NCBI RefSeq assembly: GCF_900111315.1 | Contig: NZ_FOGU01000017.1 | Coordinates: 1-60,298, forward strand | DNA length: 60,298 nt | Reading direction: 5' to 3' | Origin: Tranquillimonas rosea | Lineage (GTDB): Bacteria; Pseudomonadota; Alphaproteobacteria; Rhodobacterales; Rhodobacteraceae | Shown: one piece after another, positions 9,535 to 19,362 of the stretch | Position numbering within the stretch: the stretch's first letter is position 1 | How the letters are laid out: each line of letters begins with the position of its first letter | Position numbers and translations under genes: made by a program | Notes under the pieces: model-generated | What the model was told of the DNA's origin: nothing | The model's database searches: none | What the model saw: the letters and a program-made list of their open reading frames with translations, nothing else

Positions 9535-10776
9535 TCATCCTGCCGCGGCGCCGGAGGGCGCCGGGATCGGGCTTCGATTGGGCGGCAGGCTCGGCATGCG
9601 CGGGCCGGTCGCTGTCGTGTCATCGACGAGGCAGGCGTCGAGCGCCGCGGTGATCGCCTCGGGGTTCATGTGCTCGTTGCCGATGAAGACGAGCTCCTGC
9701 CGCCGGTCGCCGTAGGGCGACTGCCAGTGTTTGGCGATGCGCTCGACGGCCGCGGTATCGTCCGGCCATTGCGATCGCGGCATGGCGGCCCACCATCGCC
9801 CGGCGGGCTTGATCTCGGTCAGGCGTCCGGCCAGCCCGAATTCGAGAACCGCGTCGGGCTTGCCGCGGACCCAGAAATGCCCCTTGGACCGCAGGACTCC
9901 GGCCATCAGGCATGGTGCGCCGCCGGTCAGGACGTGGCGGATGCGGCCCCAGTCGAAGGGACGGCGGGCGCGGTAGCAGAACGAGCGGATGCCGTATTCC
10001 TCGGTCTCGGGAACGTGGTCGGCGAAGTCGTGCAACTCCTTGAACCACATCGGGTGGCTGCGGGCGCGGGCGGGGCTGAACAGGCCGGTATCGAAGATCT
10101 CGGCCGGCGCCACCTCGCCGAAATCGCACTCGATGAGCCGTGCTTCGGGATTGAGCGCGCGCAGGATACGGCGTGCCTCCGCGGTGCGCGCAGCGCCGGC
10201 CGTCCCGACCTTGTTCAGCACGAGGATGTCGGCGAACTCGACCTGGTCGACCAGCAACTCGACGATCGTGCGCGTGTCGCCCTCGTCGCGCACCTCGCCG
10301 CGGTCCTTCAGCAGGGCGCGACTGTCGAAATCGGCCAGCAGGTTCGCCGCGTCCACGACGGTGACCATGGCGTCGAGCCGCGCCACCTCGGCCAGGCTCT
10401 CGCCCTCGGTGCCGCAGAACTCGAACGTCGCCGCGACGGGCAGGGGTTCGGAGATGCCTGTTGATTCGATGAGCAGGTAGTCGAAGCGCCCGGCCTCGGC
10501 CAGACGCCGCACCTCGACCAGCAGGTCGTCGCGGAGCGTGCAGCAGATGCAGCCGTTCGACAGCTCGACGAGGGTTTCCTCGGTCTTGCTCAGGTTCGCT
10601 CCGCCGGAGCGGACGAGATCGGCGTCCACGTTCACCTCGGACATGTCGTTGACGATGACCGCCACGCGCATGCCCTCGCGGTTGTTCAGAAGCCGGTTCA
10701 GCAGGGTCGTCTTGCCCGCGCCCAGAAAGCCCGAGAGCACGGTGGTCGGCAGGCGGTGATCGTTGGTGTCCTTCAT
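9535..10776 (-). CDS. CobW/ZNG1-family GTP-binding metallochaperone
   Basis: A 413-residue G3E GTPase. It has the P-loop [15 protein letters not shown] (residues 16-30), the metal-binding GCICC (75-79), the ESTG Walker B region, and NKVG for guanine recognition. A CobW C-terminal domain occupies roughly residues 290-390. Family members deliver zinc or cobalt to client enzymes at the expense of GTP. The ATG at 10776 has a strong GGAGGGAG site; the frame is open further upstream but overlaps the preceding gene. It is 11 bases after the chain-length gene and 35 bases before the DUF4082 gene, so it seems co-transcribed with polysaccharide genes, which is unusual. The client is unknown. Confidence 0.88.
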   Translation of the reverse strand: MKDTNDHRLPTTVLSGFLGAGKTTLLNRLLNNREGMRVAVIVNDMSEVNVDADLVRSGGANLSKTEETLVELSNGCICCTLRDDLLVEVRRLAEAGRFDYLLIESTGISEPLPVAATFEFCGTEGESLAEVARLDAMVTVVDAANLLADFDSRALLKDRGEVRDEGDTRTIVELLVDQVEFADILVLNKVGTAGAARTAEARRILRALNPEARLIECDFGEVAPAEIFDTGLFSPARARSHPMWFKELHDFADHVPETEEYGIRSFCYRARRPFDWGRIRHVLTGGAPCLMAGVLRSKGHFWVRGKPDAVLEFGLAGRLTEIKPAGRWWAAMPRSQWPDDTAAVERIAKHWQSPYGDRRQELVFIGNEHMNPEAITAALDACLVDDTTATGPRMPSLPPNRSPIPAPSGAAAG

Positions 10777-10787
10777 GGCTCCCTCCG

Positions 10788-12980
10788 TCAGGCTGTCTGA
10801 TGCGTGTTGTGGGACGAGGTTTCTGCGGTGAGTGTCAGGCGGTCGGAAAAGCCGTACTGGCGGTGACGCCGGGTGTTCACGTCGACGATCAGCGAGGCGA
10901 CCGGGCCGACGCCGGCCTTGCCGACGAGGCCGGCGATCAGCTCGACCAGGTGCCGGGTCGTGTGGCCCCACCGCAGGGTGAGGATCGTCCGTTCGGCCAC
11001 CTTGGCGATCTGCATCGTTGCGGCGCGATGCAGCGGCGGGCCCCGGTAGACCGTCACGCAGCCGATGCTGTCGGCGTGGGCCTGCAATTCGCGCAGGGCC
11101 CGTCCGAACGCCGCGCCGCGCGGCGTGTCCGACCGCAGGGTCAGTCGGGCCAGACCGGTTTCGGGATCGCGCTGGATGTCGTGGCAGAAGGGCCGCTGAC
11201 GCGCGGGACCGACCAGGGCTTGCTGCCGCTGCTCCTCCAGCCGCGCATCGACCAGCAGCACGCGGTGCCCCTCGGCCAGAAGCTCCATCCCCAACCACTC
11301 GGCCACGTCGCCCTGGTGGCCGCCGGTTTCGGCCGGAGAGACGAGGATCGAGGATGGCAGCCGCTCCTGGTTGTCACATTCCAGCATGAACAGCGCCTCT
11401 CGCAGACGCTCGGTCAGCGGAGTCTCGATACGCTCGCGGATGGTTTGCGGCAGCAACTGGCGCTCGCGGCGCGAGGGCGCGGGCAGCAGGCCGATGGGAC
11501 GCAGCAGGTCGAGATGGCCCAGTTGCTCGTGGCTGCGGATGCTCTTGTCTCGCAACTCGATCAGGGCCCCGACGGTCAGCGCCAGTGCAAGGCCGGCCAG
11601 GGCCGCCGCCATGAGATAGCTCCTGCGGCTGGTGCCCGACGGCCGCACCGGGACCGTCGCCGGGGCCAGAACATCGAGCGAGACCGGCGAGACGAGACGC
11701 TCTGCCATGAGGTTCTGATAGCGGTATTCCAGCAGCGAGAGCGCATCCTCCTGCGCGCGCACCGTGTCGCGCATCCGGTCGAGTTCGGGACCGGCGCGGC
11801 GCTGCTCGGACAGCTCGTCGCGCAGGGTCGCCATCTGGGAGAGGATCGCCGTCTCCTCGGCTTCCAGCGCCGTGTCGCGCAGTTCGAGCGACCGTCCGTA
11901 GACGGCAAGCTCGTCCGAGAGCTCGGCACGGATGGTCTCGATCCGGTTCTTGCGGAACACCACGCCGCTGTAGTTCTCTCCGTAGGTGCCCGAGATGGTC
12001 TCGAGCTCGCGCTCTTCCTGCTGAAGTTCTCGCCGCAGCCCCTGCAGCGCCGGCGGCTCGTTCAGGGCCGGCGTCGCGAGGTCGGCCTTGGCGGCATCGA
12101 CAGAGGCGAGCGCGGCGGAGAGGTCGAAACGTTCCTGCGCCAGCTCCGAGCGGCGGACGGTCAGGACGCCCAGCCGATCGGCGTTCTCCGTGTCGGCTCC
12201 AGACGTGTCGACGCCGACCTCGCTGCGGAAGGCTTCGATCGCGGCGCGACCGTCCGCCACGCGCTGCCGCTCGGCCCTGATCCGCTGATCCAGCCAGGCC
12301 GCCGCGGTGTCGATCTCGCTCTGCCAAACCGCGTCGCTGCGCTCGAGATAGAGTTCGGCGACCGCGTTCGGGACGGCGGCGGCCAGTTTCGGGTCGAGCG
12401 ACACGAAGCCGATGGTCAGGACGTTGAAGTTGCCGGGCCGGTCGACGACAAGCGCGTTGCGGTACTCGCGCAGGACGCGTTGCGCGGTGCTGTCGGTGGC
12501 GTCGTCCGCCTCGGTCGCCGGTGCGGCGGCCGGTGGCAGGATCGCTGCACGGGCCCGCGCGATCATCAGTGCGAGGGGGCGCTTCTCGCGCAGGTCGGGA
12601 TTGAACTCGGGCCGCTCGTCGAGATCGAACCGCTCGATCACCGAGGTGGAAATCTCGCGCGACAGGAGACGCTCGATCTCGATCGCCACGTCCAGTTCCT
12701 CGACGCGCTCGTAGCCGTCGCCGGCCATCTCGGTCACGCGGGTCGGCGACATCAGCACGCGGGTCTCGGCGTAATAGGTCTTCTTCAAGGACAGGATGGG
12801 CGGCAGCGCTGCGACGCAGACGGCGAGCGTGATCAGCACGATGATCAAGAATTGACGCCGGATCGCGCGGAACGCCGTGGTCCATGCGAAGTCGGACTCG
12901 TTCATGTGCTGGGCCTCCGGGGCCGACAGCCCGAGATTGGCGACCTTCGGGGATGTTCTGATGTTCAACGGAGCAGTCAC
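10788..12980 (-). CDS. Polysaccharide co-polymerase (ExoP/Wzc-like) with degenerate kinase domain
   Basis: A 730-residue inner-membrane protein controlling chain length and export. There is a transmembrane segment near residue 45, a Wzz domain and long coiled coil (about 80-440), a second transmembrane segment near 455, and a cytosolic BY-kinase-like domain from about 530. In that domain the Walker A position reads [11 protein letters not shown], with no P-loop lysine, while the Walker A'-like LLVDARLE remains. The C-terminus lacks a tyrosine cluster. It is therefore probably not an active tyrosine kinase. The start overlaps the preceding glycosyltransferase by four bases. Confidence 0.85.
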   Translation of the reverse strand: MTAPLNIRTSPKVANLGLSAPEAQHMNESDFAWTTAFRAIRRQFLIIVLITLAVCVAALPPILSLKKTYYAETRVLMSPTRVTEMAGDGYERVEELDVAIEIERLLSREISTSVIERFDLDERPEFNPDLREKRPLALMIARARAAILPPAAAPATEADDATDSTAQRVLREYRNALVVDRPGNFNVLTIGFVSLDPKLAAAVPNAVAELYLERSDAVWQSEIDTAAAWLDQRIRAERQRVADGRAAIEAFRSEVGVDTSGADTENADRLGVLTVRRSELAQERFDLSAALASVDAAKADLATPALNEPPALQGLRRELQQEERELETISGTYGENYSGVVFRKNRIETIRAELSDELAVYGRSLELRDTALEAEETAILSQMATLRDELSEQRRAGPELDRMRDTVRAQEDALSLLEYRYQNLMAERLVSPVSLDVLAPATVPVRPSGTSRRSYLMAAALAGLALALTVGALIELRDKSIRSHEQLGHLDLLRPIGLLPAPSRRERQLLPQTIRERIETPLTERLREALFMLECDNQERLPSSILVSPAETGGHQGDVAEWLGMELLAEGHRVLLVDARLEEQRQQALVGPARQRPFCHDIQRDPETGLARLTLRSDTPRGAAFGRALRELQAHADSIGCVTVYRGPPLHRAATMQIAKVAERTILTLRWGHTTRHLVELIAGLVGKAGVGPVASLIVDVNTRRHRQYGFSDRLTLTAETSSHNTHQTA

Positions 12981-14086
12981 GCCGACCTCAACACGTTTAC
13001 TGGCACGTCATCGGTGCCCGATTGCAGCGCCTCGAGCCGGCGCACATAGCCGTCGATCCCGAACTGCTCGACGAACAGCTTGCGCGCCTCGGCCCCCAGG
13101 GCGGCACGGCGGGCCGGGTCGGCGACGAGGTCGGCCAGCGCGCGGGCGAGGGCCGGGGGATCGCCGGGCGGAATCAGGAGACAGTGGCGGTCGTGCTCGA
13201 GGATTTCGGGATGGGCGCCGACGGGGGTCGTGACCACGGCAAGGCCGTGGGCGAGCCCTTCGAGGACGGCCATCGCGAAGCCTTCGGCATGGGACGGCAG
13301 GACGAGGATGTCGGCCGAGGTGCACAGGGCGCGGGTCTCCGGCTCGCCCAGCCAGCCGGGCAGGGCCACGCGGTCGGTCAGGCCGTGCGCGGCGATGCGG
13401 TCGCGGTAGCTTTCGACGTCGCCGCCGCCCGCGAGCGTCGCGCGCCAGCTCAGCGCAGCCATTTCGGGCGAGGCCAGAGCCTCGATCAGTTCGGGCACGC
13501 CCTTTCTGGGGCCAAGCTGCCCGAGGAACACGATATGTGGTGTCTCGTGCGCGGGCCGGAGGCGCGCGCCGGGGTCGGGCACGCAGTTCCGCAGGACCTC
13601 GATCCGGTCGGCGGGAACCCCGAAGGCGGCGATCGTGTCGCGGTCGCGGTGCCCGAGGACGAGCACCGTCTCGGCGCCGCGAAAGAGCGTGCGGATCGCC
13701 CGTTTCTGCCAGTCGGGACGGCGGGAATAGTCCGCAGCATAGTCGTAGTCGTGCAGGTGCAACATGTAGCGCGCGCCGCTCAGTCGGGCTGCACCGCCGA
13801 GAAGCAGCTTGCGCGCCGTGCTGCCGCGACCCGCGACATGCAGCTGATGCAGAGTATGCACAGAGCGTATTCTATCCGTGCACAGACCTGCCATACACTT
13901 GGCCAGACACAGGGGGGAGCCCAGCAGGCTCAGCCGGGGGCCGCGGGTGTCGCGAACCGTGTGGCGGAGGCTCTTGCCGGGGGCGTCCAGCACGTATCCC
14001 ACGAGACGCCCGATCCCGCCGCCATGCTCGCGTCCGCCAGCCACGTAGTGCCGTACCGAAGTTACTCTGGAAATGGATGCGGACAT
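12977..14086 (-). CDS. Glycosyltransferase, GT4 family
   Basis: A 369-residue GT-B enzyme that adds a sugar to the growing lipid-linked repeat unit on the cytosolic face of the membrane. The C-terminal half has the GT4 donor site: VFLGQLGPRKGVPELIEAL, LPGWLGEPE and the E-x7-E motif in HAEGFAMAVLEGLAHG. The N-terminus reads VRHYVAGGREHGGGIGRLVG. I chose the ATG at 14086, which has GAGGG nine bases upstream; a start at 14197 is possible and would overlap the preceding gene. A run of A and T bases at 14100-14115 sits just upstream. The stop overlaps the next gene by ATGA. Sugar specificity cannot be stated. Confidence 0.85.
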   Translation of the reverse strand: MSASISRVTSVRHYVAGGREHGGGIGRLVGYVLDAPGKSLRHTVRDTRGPRLSLLGSPLCLAKCMAGLCTDRIRSVHTLHQLHVAGRGSTARKLLLGGAARLSGARYMLHLHDYDYAADYSRRPDWQKRAIRTLFRGAETVLVLGHRDRDTIAAFGVPADRIEVLRNCVPDPGARLRPAHETPHIVFLGQLGPRKGVPELIEALASPEMAALSWRATLAGGGDVESYRDRIAAHGLTDRVALPGWLGEPETRALCTSADILVLPSHAEGFAMAVLEGLAHGLAVVTTPVGAHPEILEHDRHCLLIPPGDPPALARALADLVADPARRAALGAEARKLFVEQFGIDGYVRRLEALQSGTDDVPVNVLRSA

Positions 14087-14177
14087 CCGAAGCGCCCTCA
14101 AAAAACAAAAATATGCACGGTCCATAACGGCGGCTGCGGGGGCCACGAACAAGCTGCCCCCCCGCGCAAGCGCGGTA

Positions 14178-15296
14178 TCAATTTGGGGGCGTGACATGGC
14201 TTGGCACCGCTAATTGGCGGTAAAGCGCGGTCGCGGATTGTCCGATGGTGGTAGGTGCGTTGGCGCCGTCCGACCACGCGCGGGCATTGGCGGCGAGCCG
14301 GGCGCGGGTGTCGGGATCCGCGGCGAGCTCGGCCATGGCTTCGGCCAACAGGTCCGGCCGACCCGGCGGCACGATGCGGCCCAGCCCGTTCGGCTCGATC
14401 GTGGCGCGCAGCTCGCCCACGTCGGTCGCCAGGATCGGCTTGCCGAAGGTCGTGGCGAGGTGCAGCACGCCGCTCTGCGATGCCTCGTCATAGGGAAGCA
14501 CCACCAGATCGGCGTCGGTGAAGAGCTGGGCGGCGACCGCGTCCTCGATGAAGCCGTGGCGGATGTCGTAGCGCGCGCGGTCGCCCATCAGGTGCCTGTA
14601 ATCGTCGGGGTTGTCGCCGCGCCCGGCGATGACGATGCGCAGGTTCGGGATCCGGTCGCCGAGACAGGCCTCGGCCCGCAGCAGGGTCGAGAGGCCCTTG
14701 TAGGCGAAGATCCGGCCGAACAGCAGGACGACGAACGCGTCCGGTGCCGAGATGCGGGACAGACCCAGCCGGGTCGCGAGCTGCGCGTAGCGGGCGATGC
14801 CGGGGTGCTGAAAGACGTGAACGTGTCCTTCGGACTTGCGGAACACCTGCTCGGCCGCCGATTTCAGGCCGGCGCCGTGCACGACAAGATGCGACGATTG
14901 CCGGGCCATCAGGCGCGAGCTCCAAGCCGGCAGGCGGGCCGTCTCGCGGTCGCCGGGATGAAGCGCCACGTCGTGCACGGTCGTCACTACCGGAATGTCG
15001 CCCCAGAACGGCACGGCGGCGTTGAGCCAGACGGTCGTGTTGCTGAGCAGGTGGATCACGTCGGGCTGGACGTCGCGGACGCGCCGGGTCAGCTGCCAGA
15101 GAAAGGCGATGTTCAGCAGGCTGCGGGTGCGCGGCCAGTCGATCAGCATGAGCGTGACCCGCGGGTCGATCCATTCGCGCAGGTGGTCGTAGCGCTGGCG
15201 CGGAAGGATCGCGATGACCTCGGCGTGGGGCGCGAGGCCGTTCGCCCAGGCGATCGTGTAATCGACCGGTTCGGAAGAGATCAGAAGGATTTTCAT
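14178..15296 (-). CDS. Glycosyltransferase, GT4 family
   Basis: A 372-residue GT-B enzyme. MKILLISSEPVDYTIAWANGL opens the acceptor domain, and VVLLFGRIFAYKGLSTLLRA plus IVIAGRGDNPDDY form the nucleotide-sugar domain. In the E-x7-E position it reads YDEASQSGVLHLATTFGKP, so the second Glu is replaced by His; some GT4 members tolerate this. It overlaps the GT2 gene before it by four bases, which suggests coupled translation. Its donor and acceptor are unknown. Confidence 0.85.
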   Translation of the reverse strand: MKILLISSEPVDYTIAWANGLAPHAEVIAILPRQRYDHLREWIDPRVTLMLIDWPRTRSLLNIAFLWQLTRRVRDVQPDVIHLLSNTTVWLNAAVPFWGDIPVVTTVHDVALHPGDRETARLPAWSSRLMARQSSHLVVHGAGLKSAAEQVFRKSEGHVHVFQHPGIARYAQLATRLGLSRISAPDAFVVLLFGRIFAYKGLSTLLRAEACLGDRIPNLRIVIAGRGDNPDDYRHLMGDRARYDIRHGFIEDAVAAQLFTDADLVVLPYDEASQSGVLHLATTFGKPILATDVGELRATIEPNGLGRIVPPGRPDLLAEAMAELAADPDTRARLAANARAWSDGANAPTTIGQSATALYRQLAVPSHVTPPN

Positions 15297-16246
15297 GTCG
15301 CGTCACGCGTCTGGGGGCTGTCCGGCACCGGATGCCGGAGACCGGATACAAGGCGCTGGGTCTCGCGCAGCCGGCGCAGCGGGTTCGGTTCGCCCGGCGT
15401 GGTCAGCGCCAGCCAGAGCAGTCGCGGCAGGCCGGGATGCCCCTCGTGCCCGAGCCTCAGGGCGGCCGCCTGGTAGTCGAGGTGATCGGTGACGCGAAGG
15501 CGGCCGCTTCGCCCGCGCTCGGCAAGGAAGGCGTTCGTGACATCGGCGGTGGCCGCCCAGTGCGCCATGCGGCGCGCGAGCATCTGGCGGTCGTCCTGCT
15601 GGCGGAACCAGGTGTTGTTGTGGATGCGGTAGAAGCCGAGCGCCTCGGGCAGGGCGACCACTTCGGTCACGAACGGCACCACACCCGTCAGCCAGGCATC
15701 GGCGGAGATTCGGAACCGGTCGGGGATCGCCCCGGCGTCGTCCCACGCGCTGCGGCGGACCGACAGCGACGAGGTCATCGGATAGGGCCAGCGCCCACCG
15801 CTGCGCACAAGGCGCCGCGACAGATCCCCGGAGCAGAGCGATCGAGGGATGGCGCGGAACGCCGGCGTGCCGTCCGACAGCGACGGCTGCAGGCGGTGAT
15901 ACACCAGCCCGGCGCGCGGGGCCTGCCGAAAGGCCGAGACGACGGCGGACAGCTTGTCGGGCGCCCACCAGTCGTCGGCGTCGAGAAAGGCGACGAGCGG
16001 CGCGGTGGAGGCCGCGACGCCCGCGTTGATAGCGCTGGCCTGGCCGCCGTTCGGCTTGAGCACCGGGCGGATCCGGTCGCCGTAGCCGGCGATCACCGCG
16101 TGGGAGTCGTCGGTCGAGCCGTCGTCGACCACGACGATCTCGGCCCGCACGTCGCGCTGGGCCAGCGCGGTGTCGATCGCGCGCGGCAGGAAGGAGCCGT
16201 AATTGTAGTTGTTGATCACGACGCTGATGTCGGGGGCTCGAGGCAT
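15293..16246 (-). CDS. Glycosyltransferase, GT2 family
   Basis: A 317-residue GT-A enzyme. ISVVINNYNYGSFLPRAI begins the fold, VVVDDGSTDDS binds the nucleotide, LKPNGGQASAINAG is the conserved middle motif and VAFLDADDWW contains the metal-binding DxD. It is an inverting transferase working in the cytosol on the lipid-linked oligosaccharide. It follows the export-protein gene by 57 bases; this gap is AT-rich and may carry an internal promoter. It overlaps the following GT4 gene by ATGA. Confidence 0.9.
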   Translation of the reverse strand: MPRAPDISVVINNYNYGSFLPRAIDTALAQRDVRAEIVVVDDGSTDDSHAVIAGYGDRIRPVLKPNGGQASAINAGVAASTAPLVAFLDADDWWAPDKLSAVVSAFRQAPRAGLVYHRLQPSLSDGTPAFRAIPRSLCSGDLSRRLVRSGGRWPYPMTSSLSVRRSAWDDAGAIPDRFRISADAWLTGVVPFVTEVVALPEALGFYRIHNNTWFRQQDDRQMLARRMAHWAATADVTNAFLAERGRSGRLRVTDHLDYQAAALRLGHEGHPGLPRLLWLALTTPGEPNPLRRLRETQRLVSGLRHPVPDSPQTRDAT

Positions 16247-16303
16247 GAATACGGTCCGGAAAAATGGCTTGTAAGAAAAAGTCCTTTGGGGGGCCGAGCG
16301 GAC

Positions 16304-17500
16304 TCAGCCGCGCAGATCGGTGTCGAGTACCACCTCCAGCACGTCCCCGGGCTGAAGCGGCGCATCCATCACGAGCTCGGTGGTCCCGGTCCGCTCGGCC
16401 GCGCCGCGGTGGAGCGTGATCCGCGGCTCGGGCGGCGCAAGGCGCGTGTCCTCGGTCAGCGCCAGGCCGGTGTTCAGCATCTGCGCCCGGAGCCCCTGCA
16501 TCGAGGCTTCGAGTTCGACCTTGGCACGCCGGGCCTCGAGAAGCTCTTCGCGCAGGTCGATGCGCGTGCGCGTCTTGGTGTCCTCGATCTCGTAGCGGGC
16601 GGTCTCCTTCGCCTGCCGGGCGCGGGCGGCGAAGGCGCGGTTCTCGAGCAGGTCGCGGTTGAGCTGCGAGCTCTCGCGCAGCATCTCCTGCAGGCGCGGC
16701 CGCGGCATCAGCCCGCGTTCGACGAGGGTGCGCGCGTTGTCGATCTCTTCGGACTGGTTCTGCGCCTCGGATTGCTGGAGGTCCGCCTGCTGTTCCAGGA
16801 TGTCGAGCTCCAGGTCGAGCAGGTCGAGCACCGCGCTCAGGTGGCCCGATACCGCGTCGTCCCGTCCCAGGCGTTCCCGCAGGATCGCACCCTCGGTCTC
16901 GAGGATGGTGGCGACCGTCGCCTCGGAGACACCCGTCGCCGCCGGGGCGGTCTCGATCGTCTCGTCGCCCGAGAGTTCGGTCTCGAGCCGGGCAACGCGG
17001 GCCTCGACCTGGGCGAGGTGATAGGCGGTCGCGCGGCTTCGCGCGATGACCTGGACGATGTCCTCGGGCGCGGCGGCCCGTTCTTCGGCCTTCAGGCTGA
17101 GCCCGCCGGCCGAGATGATCGCCTGCCGCGGGGTCAGGCCGGGAACGAAGGCGATGGCGCCGGGCTGCGCCACCGCTCCGCCGACATAGACGGGGCGGTA
17201 GGCGGCGATCTCGACCAGCACCTTGGGGGCCTTCAGGAGGTCGCGCTCCACCAGGGCCGTCTCGATCTGGGCGCGGATGGCGTCGACCTCCTTGCCGGCG
17301 ACCTGCAGGCTGCCGAGCCCGGGCATCATGATCCGACCGTCGAGATCCACGTTCGCCTCGCGCGAGAAGTCCTCGGCGTCGGTCACCTCGATGCGGAGCA
17401 CGTCGCCGCGTTCGACCGGGGCGGCCCCTGCGAAGAGGGGCCACGCGACGGCCATGAGTACGGCGACAAGGCGGAGCGTCATCTTGGCGAGAGGCGTCAT
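16304..17500 (-). CDS. ExoF-type outer-membrane polysaccharide export protein
   Basis: A 398-residue secreted protein with a signal peptide ending near AGA-APVERGD. The polysaccharide-export domain follows (GDVLRIEVTDAEDFSREANVD), then an SLBB domain (VYVGGAVAQPGAIAFVPGLTP), and then a long alpha-helical hairpin (about residues 185-345) like the periplasmic AprE/HlyD type. This combination matches ExoF-like OPX proteins rather than Wza, and no lipobox cysteine is present. It should form the exit channel with the co-polymerase encoded three genes downstream. The start at the ATG 17500 is tentative, since no good ribosome site is seen; a GTG at 17515 or an ATG at 17482 are alternatives. It is the first gene of the leftward operon. 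Confidence 0.85.
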   Translation of the reverse strand: MTPLAKMTLRLVAVLMAVAWPLFAGAAPVERGDVLRIEVTDAEDFSREANVDLDGRIMMPGLGSLQVAGKEVDAIRAQIETALVERDLLKAPKVLVEIAAYRPVYVGGAVAQPGAIAFVPGLTPRQAIISAGGLSLKAEERAAAPEDIVQVIARSRATAYHLAQVEARVARLETELSGDETIETAPAATGVSEATVATILETEGAILRERLGRDDAVSGHLSAVLDLLDLELDILEQQADLQQSEAQNQSEEIDNARTLVERGLMPRPRLQEMLRESSQLNRDLLENRAFAARARQAKETARYEIEDTKTRTRIDLREELLEARRAKVELEASMQGLRAQMLNTGLALTEDTRLAPPEPRITLHRGAAERTGTTELVMDAPLQPGDVLEVVLDTDLRG

Positions 17501-17515
17501 GGGGCAATCCGGCAC

Positions 17516-17777
17516 AGGGCAGAAAACGGCACGGCCGGATGCCGCGCCTTCCGTTCGCCGGGCAGGTTAGGGCAGGGCCGGCGGGGCTGGGAACGGCTCC
17601 AAGCGGGCGGATCGGGGCGATGCGGATCGGCTATTCGGCGGGGGCGGCGGGGCAGGTTTATCCGAAAGGAGGAGCGCGCGCGCTCATCCGACAGGTTCCG
17701 GTTCCGCGCCCGCGCGGGTCCAATCCCTGCAGGCTTCCGATGGTGCCGGAGGCGGTACCAGAGCGAAGGCCCCCAGC
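17516..17777. other. Divergent promoter region of the two polysaccharide operons
   Basis: This 262-base GC-rich gap separates the leftward export operon from the rightward polymerase gene. No convincing promoter boxes or regulator palindrome stand out. Confidence 0.4.
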
Positions 17778-19070
17778 GTGACCCAGTCCCCCCCCGAGTC
17801 CCGAGAAGCCGCGTTGCGCCTTGCGGAATGGATCGGCGTCGGCCTGGCGCTGTTCCTGCTGTCCGGCGCGATCTTTCCGCTGCGGGCGATGGGCGCCGAC
17901 AACGTGCTGGACGAGGCCGAGCGCGCGGGCCTGCGCATCCTGCAACTGCCGGTCTATCTTCTGACGCTCGCGCTGGCGGCGCGCCATTCTTCGCAGGTCT
18001 TCGTGGCGGTGGTCCGCAACCTGCCGATGGCGGCCCTGCTGGCGCTGTGCGTCGCGTCGGTGTTCTGGTCGGTCAGTGGGTCGATCACGGGCCGGCGTGT
18101 GATCGCGCTGCTGATGACGATGCTCTTGGCCTACGTCATCGCCATCCGCTTCACGCCGAGGCAGCAATTGCTGCTGTTCGGCGGCGTACTGGGCCTCTGC
18201 ACCGGGCTGAGCCTGGCCGCCGGTGCGGTGATGCCGGGCACGGCCTATGCGCCGGGCGACGGTGCGCTGCGCGGCGTGTTCTTGCACAAGAACGTCGTCG
18301 GCTGGACCGGCATCTTTACCTTCGTGCTGGGGATCGCCGGCATCCACGACCACGCGCGAAAGGTGCGTCGGGCCAGTTGGGTGCTGGCGGTGATGGGGTT
18401 GGTCGGCGTCCTGGCCTCGACCTCGGTGACGAGCCTGTTCGGCGCGACGGTCGGGGCGGGGCTGCTGGTCGTCGTCAAGAGCATCATGCGCCACCGGGGC
18501 TTTCGGCGCATGGTGCTGACGCTGATCCTTCTGGAATTGGCAGCGGTTCTGCTGATCGCGCTGTCGCTGTATCTCGTCCCGCTTCTGGACGCGCTCGGCA
18601 AGGATTCGACGCTCACGGGGCGTGTGCCCCTGTGGGAAACAGTCGATACAAAGATCGCCGCGCGGCCTGTGCTGGGCTATGGCTATGGCGCGTTCTGGAC
18701 TGACGGAAATCTCGCGGCCTGGGAGATCTGGTCGCAGCTCCAGTGGAAGGCGCCCCACGCCCACAACGGCTATCGCGACCTGCTGCTGAACTTCGGCGTC
18801 ATCGGGGTGGGGGTGTTCTATGTCGTCATCGCGAAGGCGGTGCGGCAGGGCATCGCGCTGTGCACCCGCGATCCGTCCGGGGGATGGCTGTGGCCGATGC
18901 TGGCCATCGGCGTGACGCTGGTGCTGAACCTGTCCGAGACGACCTTCCTGGTGCAGAACGATCTGCTGTGGCTGCTCTGTGCCACGGGCATCCTCAGCAT
19001 CTCGTTCCGCCACGGCGCGGAGACGGTCGAGCGGCCGCGCCACGTGCGGGTCGCGGCCGCCGCCGCCTGA
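17778..19070 (+). CDS. O-antigen ligase / ExoQ-like polysaccharide polymerase
   Basis: A 430-residue membrane protein with about ten to twelve hydrophobic segments and the Wzy_C/ligase region. Key segments are RGVFLHKNVVGWTGIF, TGRVPLWETVDTKIAARPVLGYGYGAFW and HAHNGYRDLLLNFGVIG, which carry the Arg and His residues typical of ExoQ and WaaL proteins. It probably polymerises repeat units on the periplasmic side. Translation begins at a GTG (17778) with GAAGG about ten bases upstream. It diverges from the export operon, and 292 bases separate it from the next gene. Confidence 0.85.
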   Translation: MTQSPPESREAALRLAEWIGVGLALFLLSGAIFPLRAMGADNVLDEAERAGLRILQLPVYLLTLALAARHSSQVFVAVVRNLPMAALLALCVASVFWSVSGSITGRRVIALLMTMLLAYVIAIRFTPRQQLLLFGGVLGLCTGLSLAAGAVMPGTAYAPGDGALRGVFLHKNVVGWTGIFTFVLGIAGIHDHARKVRRASWVLAVMGLVGVLASTSVTSLFGATVGAGLLVVVKSIMRHRGFRRMVLTLILLELAAVLLIALSLYLVPLLDALGKDSTLTGRVPLWETVDTKIAARPVLGYGYGAFWTDGNLAAWEIWSQLQWKAPHAHNGYRDLLLNFGVIGVGVFYVVIAKAVRQGIALCTRDPSGGWLWPMLAIGVTLVLNLSETTFLVQNDLLWLLCATGILSISFRHGAETVERPRHVRVAAAAA

Positions 19071-19284
19071 TCCGGCCCTTGTCCGGCGGAGTGAATTGCC
19101 GCCCGAAAGGAGAGGCCGATCACCCTTAGGATGATCCACTCGGCGGCGCGGTACGGCGAAGGATACGGCCAATTGCCGCCGCAGCGCCCCTTTGGTCAGG
19201 TTCCGCGATACCGGCTGCCTACCTACGATGCCCTCGATGCGCGGTGAACTCGGAAACCGGGGGCGCGGTCGCTCGATGATTTCT

Positions 19285-19345
19285 TCGGTTCCGATTCAAT
19301 TACTTAAAACACTGAACTCATTTTATGAATGACGGCAGGCCCACG
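19285..19345 (+). promoter_or_regulatory. AT-rich probable promoter of the exoY-like operon
   Basis: Within the 292-base gap after the polymerase gene, the last 80 bases turn sharply AT-rich (CAATTACTTAAAACACTG, then TTTTATGAATG). This fits a promoter for the rightward genes starting at 19363. No exact boxes can be fixed and no other gene is seen in 19071-19362. Confidence 0.35.
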
Positions 19346-19362
19346 GGCCGGGACAGGTTCTG

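Noticed and set aside
15332..18703. Open frame of 1123 codons on the plus strand
   Set aside because: It runs antisense through the GT2 and ExoF-type genes and into the polymerase gene, has no recognisable domain and has the composition of a GC-rich shadow frame.
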